This document shows positions 1 through 8,335 of a DNA stretch of 51,355 bases, one piece after another. How positions within the stretch are numbered: position 1 is the stretch's first letter; each line of letters opens with the position of its first letter. The position numbers and the translations under genes were made by a program. The stretch comes from Magnetococcales bacterium. GTDB taxonomy: Bacteria; Pseudomonadota; Magnetococcia; Magnetococcales; Magnetaquicoccaceae. The stretch covers positions 1 to 51,355 of the forward strand of contig JAANAU010000026.1 in the NCBI GenBank assembly GCA_011089965.1. Direction: 5' to 3'. The notes under the pieces are model-generated. The model was not told the DNA's origin, searched no databases, and saw only the letters and a list, made by a program, of their open reading frames with translations.

Positions 1-931
1 TTACAACGGGTCGGATACCCTGACCATCACCACCAGCGACCTGGGCAACAGTGGCAGCGGTGGCGCCTTGACCGATAGCGACAGCGTGGCGATCACCGTC
101 AACCCGGTCAACGATGCGCCGCTCCAGAGGGTGATGGCAACGGTCACGGTGGCCGAGGATGGCAGTACAGGGTTCACGGTGGAGGGTAATTCGGGAATAT
201 CGGTGAGTGATGCGACCGATACGCAGCAGACCAATGCCAGCGATGGTTTGGTGACGACCGTCAGCGTGCTCCATGGCGTTTTGACGGCAGGTGCAGGATC
301 CGGGGCCACCGTGACTGCGGATGGTACGGCCACGGTCACCATGGCCGGCACTGCTGCCCAGATCAATGCCGCGCTCTCCGGTTTGACCTATCAACCCACT
401 GCCCACTACAACGGAAGCGACACCCTGACCATCACCACCAGCGATCAGGGCCATACCGGCGGCGGGGTGCTCACAGACAGCGATGCCGTGGCCATCACGG
501 TCACACCCGTCAACGATGCTCCGCTCCATACCCTGCAAGCCTCAACGGTTGCGGTCGATGAAGATCAGAGTTTGACATTCAGCACAGCCAACCAGAACCG
601 GTTGATGGTCAGCGATGGGACGGACACCGGCCAGGATGGGGCGACAGATGGCCTGTCAACCGTGGTCTCGGTGGCGCATGGGGTACTCTCCGTGGCTGCC
701 GGATCCGAGGTGACGATCACGGGCAACGGTACGGCCAGCATCACCCTGGCCGGGAGTGCGGCCCGGATCAATGCCGTGCTTGATGGTTTGATCTATACGC
801 CGTCTGCCCATTACAACGGGTCGGATACCCTGACCATCACCACCAGCGACCTGGGCAACAGTGGCAGCGGTGGCGCCTTGACCGATAGCGACAGCGTGGC
901 GATCACCGTCAACCCGGTCAACGATGCGCCG
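1..931 (+). repeat. 121-bp perfect direct repeat (1-121 and 811-931) inside the adhesin gene
   Basis: Bases 1-121 recur exactly at 811-931. The offset of 810 bp equals two 135-residue domains. The copy continues to the window edge, so the true length may be greater. Neighbouring domain copies are clearly diverged at the DNA level, so this pair reflects a recent duplication or gene conversion. Confidence 0.9.
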
Positions 932-3373
932 ACCAATTCCTTGACAGTTTCAACCGTCACTACGGATGAAGATACCCCTTTCATCTTCTATGTGGATTAC
1001 GAGACCGGTATTCTGGTCGCGGATCTCCATGACACCACGCAGAATGGGGCAATCGATACCCTGTCGGTCGTGGTCAGCGTGCAGCATGGCACCCTGATGG
1101 CCGCACCAGGTTCAGAGGTCGAGGTCAGCATGCATGGCGATGGCACGGCGGAGATCATCATGGTGGGGATGGCCGATCAGATCAATGCGGCTCTGAATGG
1201 ATTGACCTATTTGCCAACTGCCCACTTCAACGGCACGGATCTGTTCACGATCACCACCCGTGATCTGGGCAATACCGGTGGGAATGAACTCCAGGATACC
1301 GACACCGTTGCCATCACGGTCAATGCCGTCAATGACGCGCCGGTGGTAGGTGGGGAGCAGACCGATCTGACCGGAACAGATCAGCAAGCGGTCAACCCGT
1401 TTGCCCATGTGACGATTCTGGATGTTGAAACCGAACAGCCTTTGACCATTATCCTGACCTTTGATGCCATGCATGGGGAGTTTACGTCGGATTCTTTGAT
1501 CGATGCCGGCTTTACCGTTGAAACCCCGGGAACGGTCACCTTTACCGGTTCTGCCAGTGCGGCGCAGATTGCATTGCGGAGTCTGCTTTTCATGCCGACT
1601 GGCAATCTGGTGGAGGTCGGGCAGACCGTCACCACCCAATTTTCACTCGTGGTGAGTGATGGTCAGTCCATGGCCAACTCCTGGCAGATTGGTTGGATTG
1701 CCACGGCGGTCAACGACTCTCCAGTCATTGACGATACTGCCTCCGGGCAGAGTGTCACCGACAAACAGACCTGCATCCCGTTTGCCACGATCTCCGTGAC
1801 CGATGCAGATCCCAATCAGACCCAGCAATTGACCATCCGCCACAATTCGGCCAATGGTCATTTCAGCACGGCATCTTTGAACGCTACTGGTGTCACGGCC
1901 TCGGCAACCAGCGGGGAGTACCATTTCTCCGGTACGGCTGCACAACTGCAAACAGCTCTGCGTGCTTTGGTCTTTCAACCCACACCCGATCAGATCGAGG
2001 TGGGAAGGAGTGTGACCACGGCATTCACACTGACAGTGACCGATTCTGCCCAGGCTCAGGTGACCGATGCCACTACATCCATTGTGGTGGCATCCATCAA
2101 TGATGCCCCGACAAACAGTCGAACTGTGGACGATCTGGAGCTGCGCGAAGGGGAGGTGGTCACGCTCACGATTGCTGCGGACACTTTTGCCGATCAGGAT
2201 CCGAATGATCTTTTGGAGTACCGCTTGACCCTGGCAGATGGTGGGGAACTGCCAGGTTGCATGACCTTCCAGTCCGATACACGCACGCTGATCATACAGA
2301 GTGGCAGTGAAGATTCCGGAACCTACGGGTTGCGTCTCTCTGTTGTGGATCAATCCGGGGCCACGGCCAGCACCGGGTTTACGGTACATGTTACGGATGT
2401 ACCGGCTCCACCACCCCCGCCGCCGCCCCCTGGACCAGACACCTTGCCTCCAGAGGCACCTCCGGTATCGGAAGCAGGTCCAACTGCCACGGTTGTGACG
2501 TTTGTCTCCACTGGTCCCAACCTGGATCTGCACACTGGTCCCACGGCACCTGTGATCACCTTCAATCAGCCGGAGCTGCCAACGACCATCAATCCAACCA
2601 CCCCCGACACGATGGATCATCATGATGCGCTGTTTGTACCGCCGCCTGCACCGCCTCCAGGACCAACCGGCAATGAACCAGCGCCTCCAGCAGGATTCAT
2701 CCCGCCACCAGCGCCACCCCCTTCCGGCAATGAGGCTGCGTTCACCCCGGCCAACAGCTTCACGGTATTTGCATCGACACCTCCGGCTGGAGGGATCACC
2801 GGCATTTTTGTCCACAAGGGCATTCCGGATGTGAACCTGGGAGGTGGAGAGAGCAGTCGGCTTCAATTCGCCATTCCCACAACGGCCTTTGGCCACAGCG
2901 ATAACAATGTATCCGTGCAGCTTTCCGCCCAGCAGGCCGATGGATCTGCCTTGCCTCCGTGGTTGCGATTCAATCCGGCCACTGGTGAGTTCTCCGGAAC
3001 GCCTCCCGCTGGAATGACTGGTGAGCTGGCCATCAAGGTGGTGGCACGGGATGGGGATGGGCGCGAGGCATTGGTCGTGTTCAAGGTCAAGGTGGGTGCA
3101 GGCAGTGGCACCTCCGAGCAGCCTCCCCAACCGGATGGTCAACCCCCAACCCAAGAGGGGAATCCATCCGATCAGAGAACCGAACAGGAGCAACCTCCGG
3201 TCGTTGTGAAACCTTGGATGGCCAGAGTGAACGAGAACTCCTCGCTCAAACGCATGTTGAACGGAAAACCCTCTTTCACCGGACAGTTGGCTGCAACCGG
3301 ACGGGATGGGTTGTTGCAGAAGGCCGCAGCAATACAGCGTGCCGCTGAACGTTTGACCACTTTGAAAGGGTGA
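1..3373 (+). CDS. Giant cadherin/VCBS-like repeat adhesin, C-terminal part (5' truncated by window)
   Basis: The frame is open from base 2 with no start in the window; 1123 residues to the TGA at 3371-3373 are visible. It consists of tandem beta-sandwich repeats of about 135 residues, each ending in a VNDAP-type motif and containing YNGSDTLTITTSD, typical of bacterial cadherin-like/VCBS surface proteins. After several repeats come two related domains without the YNGSD motif (about 1350-2110), a proline-rich linker with an eight-proline run (about 2400-2730), and a putative-Ig/dystroglycan-type domain (about 2860-3100, motif LPPWLRFNPATGEFSGTPP). The C-terminal 55 residues (GKPSFTGQL, then an Ala/Leu-rich helix) are not an RTX signal; similar tails occur, from memory, in other giant Ig-like proteins. 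Role inferred: cell-surface or secreted adhesion. No secretion apparatus lies nearby. The repeat type recurs once in the giant gene at the other end of the window. Confidence 0.85.
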   Translation, partial: YNGSDTLTITTSDLGNSGSGGALTDSDSVAITVNPVNDAPLQRVMATVTVAEDGSTGFTVEGNSGISVSDATDTQQTNASDGLVTTVSVLHGVLTAGAGSGATVTADGTATVTMAGTAAQINAALSGLTYQPTAHYNGSDTLTITTSDQGHTGGGVLTDSDAVAITVTPVNDAPLHTLQASTVAVDEDQSLTFSTANQNRLMVSDGTDTGQDGATDGLSTVVSVAHGVLSVAAGSEVTITGNGTASITLAGSAARINAVLDGLIYTPSAHYNGSDTLTITTSDLGNSGSGGALTDSDSVAITVNPVNDAPTNSLTVSTVTTDEDTPFIFYVDYETGILVADLHDTTQNGAIDTLSVVVSVQHGTLMAAPGSEVEVSMHGDGTAEIIMVGMADQINAALNGLTYLPTAHFNGTDLFTITTRDLGNTGGNELQDTDTVAITVNAVNDAPVVGGEQTDLTGTDQQAVNPFAHVTILDVETEQPLTIILTFDAMHGEFTSDSLIDAGFTVETPGTVTFTGSASAAQIALRSLLFMPTGNLVEVGQTVTTQFSLVVSDGQSMANSWQIGWIATAVNDSPVIDDTASGQSVTDKQTCIPFATISVTDADPNQTQQLTIRHNSANGHFSTASLNATGVTASATSGEYHFSGTAAQLQTALRALVFQPTPDQIEVGRSVTTAFTLTVTDSAQAQVTDATTSIVVASINDAPTNSRTVDDLELREGEVVTLTIAADTFADQDPNDLLEYRLTLADGGELPGCMTFQSDTRTLIIQSGSEDSGTYGLRLSVVDQSGATASTGFTVHVTDVPAPPPPPPPPGPDTLPPEAPPVSEAGPTATVVTFVSTGPNLDLHTGPTAPVITFNQPELPTTINPTTPDTMDHHDALFVPPPAPPPGPTGNEPAPPAGFIPPPAPPPSGNEAAFTPANSFTVFASTPPAGGITGIFVHKGIPDVNLGGGESSRLQFAIPTTAFGHSDNNVSVQLSAQQADGSALPPWLRFNPATGEFSGTPPAGMTGELAIKVVARDGDGREALVVFKVKVGAGSGTSEQPPQPDGQPPTQEGNPSDQRTEQEQPPVVVKPWMARVNENSSLKRMLNGKPSFTGQLAATGRDGLLQKAAAIQRAAERLTTLKG

Positions 3374-3383
3374 TTGGAGGATC

Positions 3384-3404
3384 GGGGGGTGTGGGACGCC
3401 CCCC
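3384..3404. terminator. Possible terminator hairpin between convergent genes
   Basis: Six G at 3384-3389 can pair with six C at 3399-3404 around a 9-nt loop. It lies in the 62-bp gap between the adhesin stop and the convergent GAPDH stop. There is no clear T-tract on either side, so function is uncertain. Confidence 0.35.
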
Positions 3405-3435
3405 ATGTATTGATCTGACCGGATCCGGATTTGGT

Positions 3436-4437
3436 TCAGAGGTCCAAGGCGTGCATATGACGGATCAGATCCAGTACCCGGTGGGCATAGCTCCATTCGT
3501 TGTTGTACCAGCTTAACACCTTGACCGTGGTATCGATGACCCGGGTGGAGAGACCGTCCACAATGGAAGAGCGTGCATCCTCCCGATAGTCGCAAGAGAC
3601 CAGGGGTGCCATGGAAAAGCCGAAATAGCGGTTCTGGGCAGCTTGCAACACCTCGTTGACCCGATCTGTGGTGCAGGGGTGTTCCACTTCCATGACCATG
3701 TCGGCAATCGAGACATTGGCCACCGGCACCCGCACCGACATGCCGTCGAATCGCCCTTGCAACTCCGGAATCACCAGACCAACCGCAGCCGCAGCGCCCG
3801 TGGTGGTGGGAATCAGCGAGGTGGCTGCCGAACGGGCACGACGCAGGTCGTTGTGCGGGGCATCCAGCAGGCGTTGATCCGCCGTATACGAGTGAATCGT
3901 GGTCAGCAAACCCCGACGCAGGCCAAAATGGTCCAGTATCGTGCGCGCCACTGGTGCCAGGCAATGGGTGGTGCATGAGGCATTGGAGACCACCCGATCA
4001 CGATCCGGATCATACTCATCTTCGTTGATGCCAATTACTATAGTTTTTACTTCCCCCTTGGCCGGGGCGGAAACAATCACCCGGCGCGCCCCGTTTTTCA
4101 GGTGTGCCGATGCTGTAGCCAGACTGGTGAAGCGGCCCGTCGATTCCACGATATATTCGGCACCATGCCGATGCCAGGGAATGGATCCCGGTTCCGGTTC
4201 CGACAGAAAGGTGGTGTTCTGCTCGCCCACGCGCATGCACGCACCCTGGAGAGTCACTGCCCCTTTCCAGGGACCGATGAACGAGTCGTATTGAAACAGA
4301 TGGGTCAAAATTTCCGGTGTCGAGAGGTCATTGACCGCCACAATCCGCAGATCCTGAAAGAGCGGGTCACTCAGAGCAGCCCGGAACAAAGAGCGGCCAA
4401 TGCGACCGAAACCGTTGATGCCGATACGAATGGTCAT
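3436..4437 (-). CDS. gap: Glyceraldehyde-3-phosphate dehydrogenase, type I
   Basis: 333 residues from ATG at 4437; the frame extends 18 codons further, but the family N-terminus is MTIRIGINGFGRIGR, the Rossmann dinucleotide-binding motif. It oxidises glyceraldehyde 3-phosphate to 1,3-bisphosphoglycerate with NAD(P) in the cytoplasm. The catalytic Cys155 sits in SNASCTTHCLAP and the partner His182 in TTIHSYT. The stretch HSYTADQRLLDAPHNDLRRAR is typical of type I GAPDH rather than erythrose-4-phosphate dehydrogenase. One oddity: the nearly invariant Asn after the CTT motif is His158. Asp37 in VNDL suggests NAD preference. The gene stands alone, divergent from the alaC-hom unit and convergent with the adhesin gene. 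Confidence 0.95.
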   Translation of the reverse strand: MTIRIGINGFGRIGRSLFRAALSDPLFQDLRIVAVNDLSTPEILTHLFQYDSFIGPWKGAVTLQGACMRVGEQNTTFLSEPEPGSIPWHRHGAEYIVESTGRFTSLATASAHLKNGARRVIVSAPAKGEVKTIVIGINEDEYDPDRDRVVSNASCTTHCLAPVARTILDHFGLRRGLLTTIHSYTADQRLLDAPHNDLRRARSAATSLIPTTTGAAAAVGLVIPELQGRFDGMSVRVPVANVSIADMVMEVEHPCTTDRVNEVLQAAQNRYFGFSMAPLVSCDYREDARSSIVDGLSTRVIDTTVKVLSWYNNEWSYAHRVLDLIRHMHALDL

Positions 4438-4665
4438 GATGGATCCCCGTTGGGGTGGTGAATGCGGTCCTGATCCTTTGGTGGAGTGCATCGTGCCACT
4501 GGGTGATGCGAGAATCTTGCCAGAGCCACTGCCTGGATTTCAAGTCGTCTTCTGGGAGAGAAAACGATTTCCTCTTTTGCATGGCAACAGGATGGGGTAT
4601 CCTCCCGTCCAAGGAGATTATCGTTTCCTTGACTTCTTTCAACCCCACTTCGGCGATATCCGGTC
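4438..4665. other. Divergent intergenic region between gap and alaC
   Basis: These 228 bp must carry promoters for both flanking genes. I find no convincing -35/-10 pair. A GGAT-GGGG-TATCC imperfect palindrome lies near 4591-4603, and an AAGGAG sequence near 4611 is not followed by an in-frame start for alaC. No ORF here is credible. Confidence 0.4.
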
Positions 4666-5856
4666 ATGGAAGAATTTCAACGCATCAAGAGGTTACCCCC
4701 CTATGTATTTGCTGCGGTCAACGACCTGAAAAATGCCGCGCGTCAAAAAGGGGAGGACATCATCGATTTCGGCATGGGCAATCCCGATCAGCCGACGCCC
4801 AAACATATCGTGGACCGGTTGTGCGAAGCGGCCCAGGAGGGACGCAACCATCGCTATTCGGTTTCCCGGGGGATTCATGGTCTGCGAAAGGCGATTTGTG
4901 CCTATTACCAACGCCGTTTTCAGGTGGAACTCGATCCCAATACCGAAGCCATAGTCACCATCGGATCCAAAGAAGGGATCTCCCATCTGGCCTTGGCCAT
5001 GACCAATCCCGGGGATACGGTGTTGGTTCCCAATCCCACCTATCCGATTCATGTGTATGCCTTTGTGTTGGCCGGGGCCGATATTCGTCATGTGCCGCTG
5101 ATGCCCAACGCCGACTTCTTTGCCGAACTGATTCAGGCCATGCGCACTTCATGGCCAAAACCGAAAATCCTGGTGGTTAATTTCCCATCCAATCCAACAG
5201 CTCAGGTTGTTGATTTGGATTTTTACTACAAGGTTAATGAGTTTGCCAAGGAACATGACCTGTATGTAATCTCGGATGTTGCCTATGCCGACATCTGTTA
5301 TGATGGCTATCAGGCACCAAGCATGTTGCAGGTGCCGGGTGCCAAAGAGCGTTGCATCGAGTTTCACTCGCTGTCCAAGACTTATAACATGCCAGGTTGG
5401 CGGGTGGGTTTTGGCGTGGGTTGTCCCCGACTGGTCTATGCCCTGGGGCGCATCAAATCCTATCTGGATTACGGGATGTTCCAGCCGATTCAGATCGCGG
5501 CAGCCGTGGCATTGAACGGGCCGCAGGAGTGCATTCAGGAACATTGCGAAACCTATCGGATCCGTCGTGACGTGCTGGTGGATGGGTTGAGTCGTGCCGG
5601 ATGGCGGGTGGACAAGCCCAAAGCTTCAATGTTTGTGTGGGCAGAAATTCCAGATGAATTCAAACACTTAGGCTCGTTGGAGTTTTCCAAGCTCCTGCTC
5701 AGGGAGGCCAAGGTGGCGGTCAGCCCGGGTGTGGGTTTTGGTCAGTATGGAGACGATTATGTGCGTCTGGCCCTGATCGAAAACGAACACCGGACCCGAC
5801 AGGCCATTCGGGGCATTCGTCGGTTCATGAATCTTGGGGGCGATGTCGCGCCTTAG
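4666..5856 (+). CDS. alaC: PLP-dependent aminotransferase, AlaC-type (alanine/aspartate transaminase)
   Basis: 396 residues, class I/II fold-type I aminotransferase. The Schiff-base lysine is Lys238 in [21 protein letters not shown] near 123 and NFPSNPTA near 172 are substrate/PLP-site motifs of the family. The N-terminus ([17 protein letters not shown]) and the [11 protein letters not shown] motif match AlaC/YfdZ-type glutamate-pyruvate transaminases. Genes of this type often precede hom and are also annotated as aspartate aminotransferase; specificity cannot be settled by eye. ATG 4666 is the first available start and has only a weak Shine-Dalgarno. Only 18 nt separate it from hom, so the two are probably cotranscribed, which suits a role in amino-group supply for aspartate-family amino acids. 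Confidence 0.88.
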   Translation: MEEFQRIKRLPPYVFAAVNDLKNAARQKGEDIIDFGMGNPDQPTPKHIVDRLCEAAQEGRNHRYSVSRGIHGLRKAICAYYQRRFQVELDPNTEAIVTIGSKEGISHLALAMTNPGDTVLVPNPTYPIHVYAFVLAGADIRHVPLMPNADFFAELIQAMRTSWPKPKILVVNFPSNPTAQVVDLDFYYKVNEFAKEHDLYVISDVAYADICYDGYQAPSMLQVPGAKERCIEFHSLSKTYNMPGWRVGFGVGCPRLVYALGRIKSYLDYGMFQPIQIAAAVALNGPQECIQEHCETYRIRRDVLVDGLSRAGWRVDKPKASMFVWAEIPDEFKHLGSLEFSKLLLREAKVAVSPGVGFGQYGDDYVRLALIENEHRTRQAIRGIRRFMNLGGDVAP

Positions 5857-5863
5857 TATCCGC

Positions 5864-5869
5864 AGGAGG
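5864..5869 (+). promoter_or_regulatory. Ribosome binding site deciding the TTG start of hom
   Basis: AGGAGG lies 5 nt before TTG 5875 and 8 nt before TTG 5878. No ATG is available upstream of the Rossmann motif, so hom must begin with TTG. Confidence 0.7.
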
Positions 5870-5874
5870 ATCGA

Positions 5875-7188
5875 TTGTTGGAAGCTTTGCGTATTGGCAT
5901 GTTGGGATTTGGCACCGTGGGACGCGGTGTGGCGGATCTGTTGTTGAACCATCCAGACCTGCTGGCCAATCGGGCCGGCATTCCCTTGCGTCTGGTCCGT
6001 ATTGCCACCCGCAACCCGGAGCGGGATCGGGGACTCGCCTTGGGTTCTGTTGAGGTGACCGGCAATGTGCATCGTGTGGTCGATGCCACGGATCTGGATG
6101 TGGTGGTGGAGTTGATCGGCGGGATCATTCCCACGCGCGATCTGGTCCATCGGGCACTTGAGAGCGGCAAGCATGTCATTACCGCCAACAAGGCCCTGAT
6201 CGCTGAATATGGCCCGGACCTCTTTGCCCTGGCCCACTCCAAGGGGGTGCAGTTGGGGATCGAGGCCGCTGTGGCAGGTGCGGTTCCCATCATCAAGACC
6301 TTGCGCGAGAGTCTGGCCGGGAACCGGATCGATTCGGTTTATGGCATCCTGAATGGAACATGCAACTATATCCTGACCGAAATGCGTGCCAAGGGGTTGC
6401 CCTTTGCCCGGGTCTTGGCCGATGCCCAGGCCAAAGGATTTGCCGAAGCCGATCCATCGTTTGATATCGATGGCATCGATGCTGCCCACAAACTGGCCAT
6501 CCTGAGCGCCATTGCCTTTGGCACCCCGCTGGACTATGGACGCATCCTTAAAGAGGGGATTCGCCATGTCTCCGAGACCGATATTGCCTGGGCCAACGAA
6601 ATGGGCTATCGGATCAAACTGCTGGCCATGTCCCGACTGCGTGAAGGATTGATGGAAATGACCGTGCGTCCCGTGATGGTGCCGGTCGGTTCCATGGTGG
6701 CTGCGGTGGAAGGGGTGTTCAATGCGGTGTTTGTGCATGGCGATTATGCTGGCACCACCATGTATCATGGTCGTGGCGCTGGCGAACGCCCAACCGCCAG
6801 TGCCGTGGTGGCCGATCTGATGGATCTGGCGCGCGATCTGCGTGCAGGTGCCAAAGAGCGGGTTCCGTCACTCTCTGTTCCAGTACATCATTTACGCACC
6901 CTGCCCATTCAAAGTGCAGCCCAACGTCAAGGATCCTTTTATATCCGCATGGCGGTAGTGGATCGTCCCGGGGTGTTGGCTGAAATCACGGCCATTCTGG
7001 CCCGTCACGCCATCTCCATCGATGCCATCCATCAAAAAGGACGTTCGCCGGTCGAAGCCGTGCCCCTGGTCATGGTGACCCATGAATCCACAGAAGAGCG
7101 GATTACCCAGGCTCTGATCGAAATTGAACAACTGGATTCGGTGCGTGAACCGCCACGTTCGATACGCATCGAAGCCGGTCTGGCATGA
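5875..7188 (+). CDS. hom: Homoserine dehydrogenase
   Basis: 437 residues. It reduces aspartate semialdehyde to homoserine, the branch point for threonine and methionine. The N-terminal NAD(P) Rossmann motif GFGTVGRG is at about residue 11. The catalytic region contains HVITANKALI (Lys about 107), GTCNYILTEM, and FAEADPSFDIDGIDAAHK. A C-terminal ACT domain (about 350-425, FYIRMAVVDRPGVLAEI) suggests allosteric control, usually by threonine. This is the standard monofunctional length, with no aspartokinase fused. It begins at TTG with a strong AGGAGG. It is followed not by thrC or thrB but by the phosphomutase-like gene 10 nt downstream. Confidence 0.95.
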   Translation: MLEALRIGMLGFGTVGRGVADLLLNHPDLLANRAGIPLRLVRIATRNPERDRGLALGSVEVTGNVHRVVDATDLDVVVELIGGIIPTRDLVHRALESGKHVITANKALIAEYGPDLFALAHSKGVQLGIEAAVAGAVPIIKTLRESLAGNRIDSVYGILNGTCNYILTEMRAKGLPFARVLADAQAKGFAEADPSFDIDGIDAAHKLAILSAIAFGTPLDYGRILKEGIRHVSETDIAWANEMGYRIKLLAMSRLREGLMEMTVRPVMVPVGSMVAAVEGVFNAVFVHGDYAGTTMYHGRGAGERPTASAVVADLMDLARDLRAGAKERVPSLSVPVHHLRTLPIQSAAQRQGSFYIRMAVVDRPGVLAEITAILARHAISIDAIHQKGRSPVEAVPLVMVTHESTEERITQALIEIEQLDSVREPPRSIRIEAGLA

Positions 7189-7198
7189 TGCGACTCTG

Positions 7199-8335
7199 GT
7201 GACCCACGCATCTTGTTTGATTCTGTTGGCTGGGCTGACAGCTGCCGACGATCCTCCACTGGCCAAGATCTGTCCACATCTGTCACGTCTGGCAACCGTT
7301 GGTGCCACGGGATCATGGCAGGCTGCTCCCTCTGTGGTCGCGGCCATCCGGAAAATTCTGTTTCCGGATGGCTCTGAGAAGCCCTTTCCATGGGGCTATC
7401 TGACGGCGTTGGGAGCCGGGATCGCACCTGATCCGGAGCAGACCTGGGCCTTGATGGATCTGGCCCACCTGCGGCAGCAGCGTGACCGTTTGCTCTTTTT
7501 GACCCACGATCTGTGCCATGTTGCACCCGAGGAACGGGCGCAACTTCTGGAATCCATGCATCTGCCCTTGTACGAGTCGGGATGGCAAAGACATCCTCTG
7601 GCCGATCCTGCGTATCCCGTATTGATCTCTGCCCGCCGTTCCTGGCATGTTTCTTCGATGCATTGGGAACAGTTGGACCATCGTTCTTTTTTCGATCTCC
7701 AGCCCACCGGACCGGACGCCCTGGAGTTGCTGGCCCTGATCACCCATGGTCAGATGGTCCTGGCGCGTCATCTCCTCAATCGGCAACGGCAACAAACCGG
7801 CAAACCGGCTCTGAATACCCCCTGGATCTGGGGGGTGGGTACAGGAAAAGCGTGGAAAACAGACCGGGAGGTGACCTCCGGATGGGGGGTGGCCACACGT
7901 ACCGATTGGGTGGGAGTGGCCATGGCTGCCGGTTTTACCACCGTGGCCTGGCCTGCCGTGCCAACAGGAGCGGATTTTGCTTCAACGCTTGCCCACTGGA
8001 GCACGGCAGATCCGGGACCAGGTCTGGTGATGGTGCATACCCCGCAAGTTTTGTGGCGGCAGGGGAAAAAGGCGGAACGTCTGGCCTGGTTGCAGGCGTG
8101 GGATCGGGAATTTCTCTCTCCTCTGACCCGCTTGTTGGCCAGATCTCATGGCACATTGAGCGTGATTGGTGATCACGCGGACCCAGGAGATGAAAAGGGT
8201 GTGGTGTGGGTGACGGCCCAGGGGCGCGCCTTGACCGCCCGACGCTGGTTTTGGCAACCAATGCGCCCGGTTGGAGCAGAGACAACAGGGAGCAGCATGG
8301 ATGAGGAGGCGCTGCGGCGGATCTGGTTGGCATGA
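7199..8335 (+). CDS. Degenerate ApgM/RpfE-type phosphoglycerate-mutase-like protein (alkaline phosphatase superfamily)
   Basis: 378 residues from GTG 7199, which follows the hom stop by 10 nt; an earlier in-frame start at 7124 would overlap hom. The fold is suggested by LTALGAGIAPDPEQTWALMDL (20-residue core), by HLLNRQRQQTGKPALNTPW, which matches the archaeal-type ApgM substrate-domain motif, and by VIGDHADPGDEKG. Expected metal-binding positions look lost: the N-terminal DG is LAG (near residue 12), the Gly-Ser nucleophile segment is shortened, and the DExxH motif is absent in VHTPQVLWRQGKK. ApgM relatives occur after threonine genes as proposed homoserine kinases and next to recJ as RpfE in Xanthomonas (both from memory). 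Its stop overlaps the recJ start by 4 bp (ATGA). It is probably catalytically inactive; function unknown. Confidence 0.6.
   Translation: MTHASCLILLAGLTAADDPPLAKICPHLSRLATVGATGSWQAAPSVVAAIRKILFPDGSEKPFPWGYLTALGAGIAPDPEQTWALMDLAHLRQQRDRLLFLTHDLCHVAPEERAQLLESMHLPLYESGWQRHPLADPAYPVLISARRSWHVSSMHWEQLDHRSFFDLQPTGPDALELLALITHGQMVLARHLLNRQRQQTGKPALNTPWIWGVGTGKAWKTDREVTSGWGVATRTDWVGVAMAAGFTTVAWPAVPTGADFASTLAHWSTADPGPGLVMVHTPQVLWRQGKKAERLAWLQAWDREFLSPLTRLLARSHGTLSVIGDHADPGDEKGVVWVTAQGRALTARRWFWQPMRPVGAETTGSSMDEEALRRIWLA

Noticed and set aside
1643-3976. Long minus-strand open frame (777 codons) opposite the adhesin gene
   Set aside because: It is antisense to clear domain-bearing coding sequence and crosses into gap; its translation is rich in Cys, Trp and His with no domain pattern.
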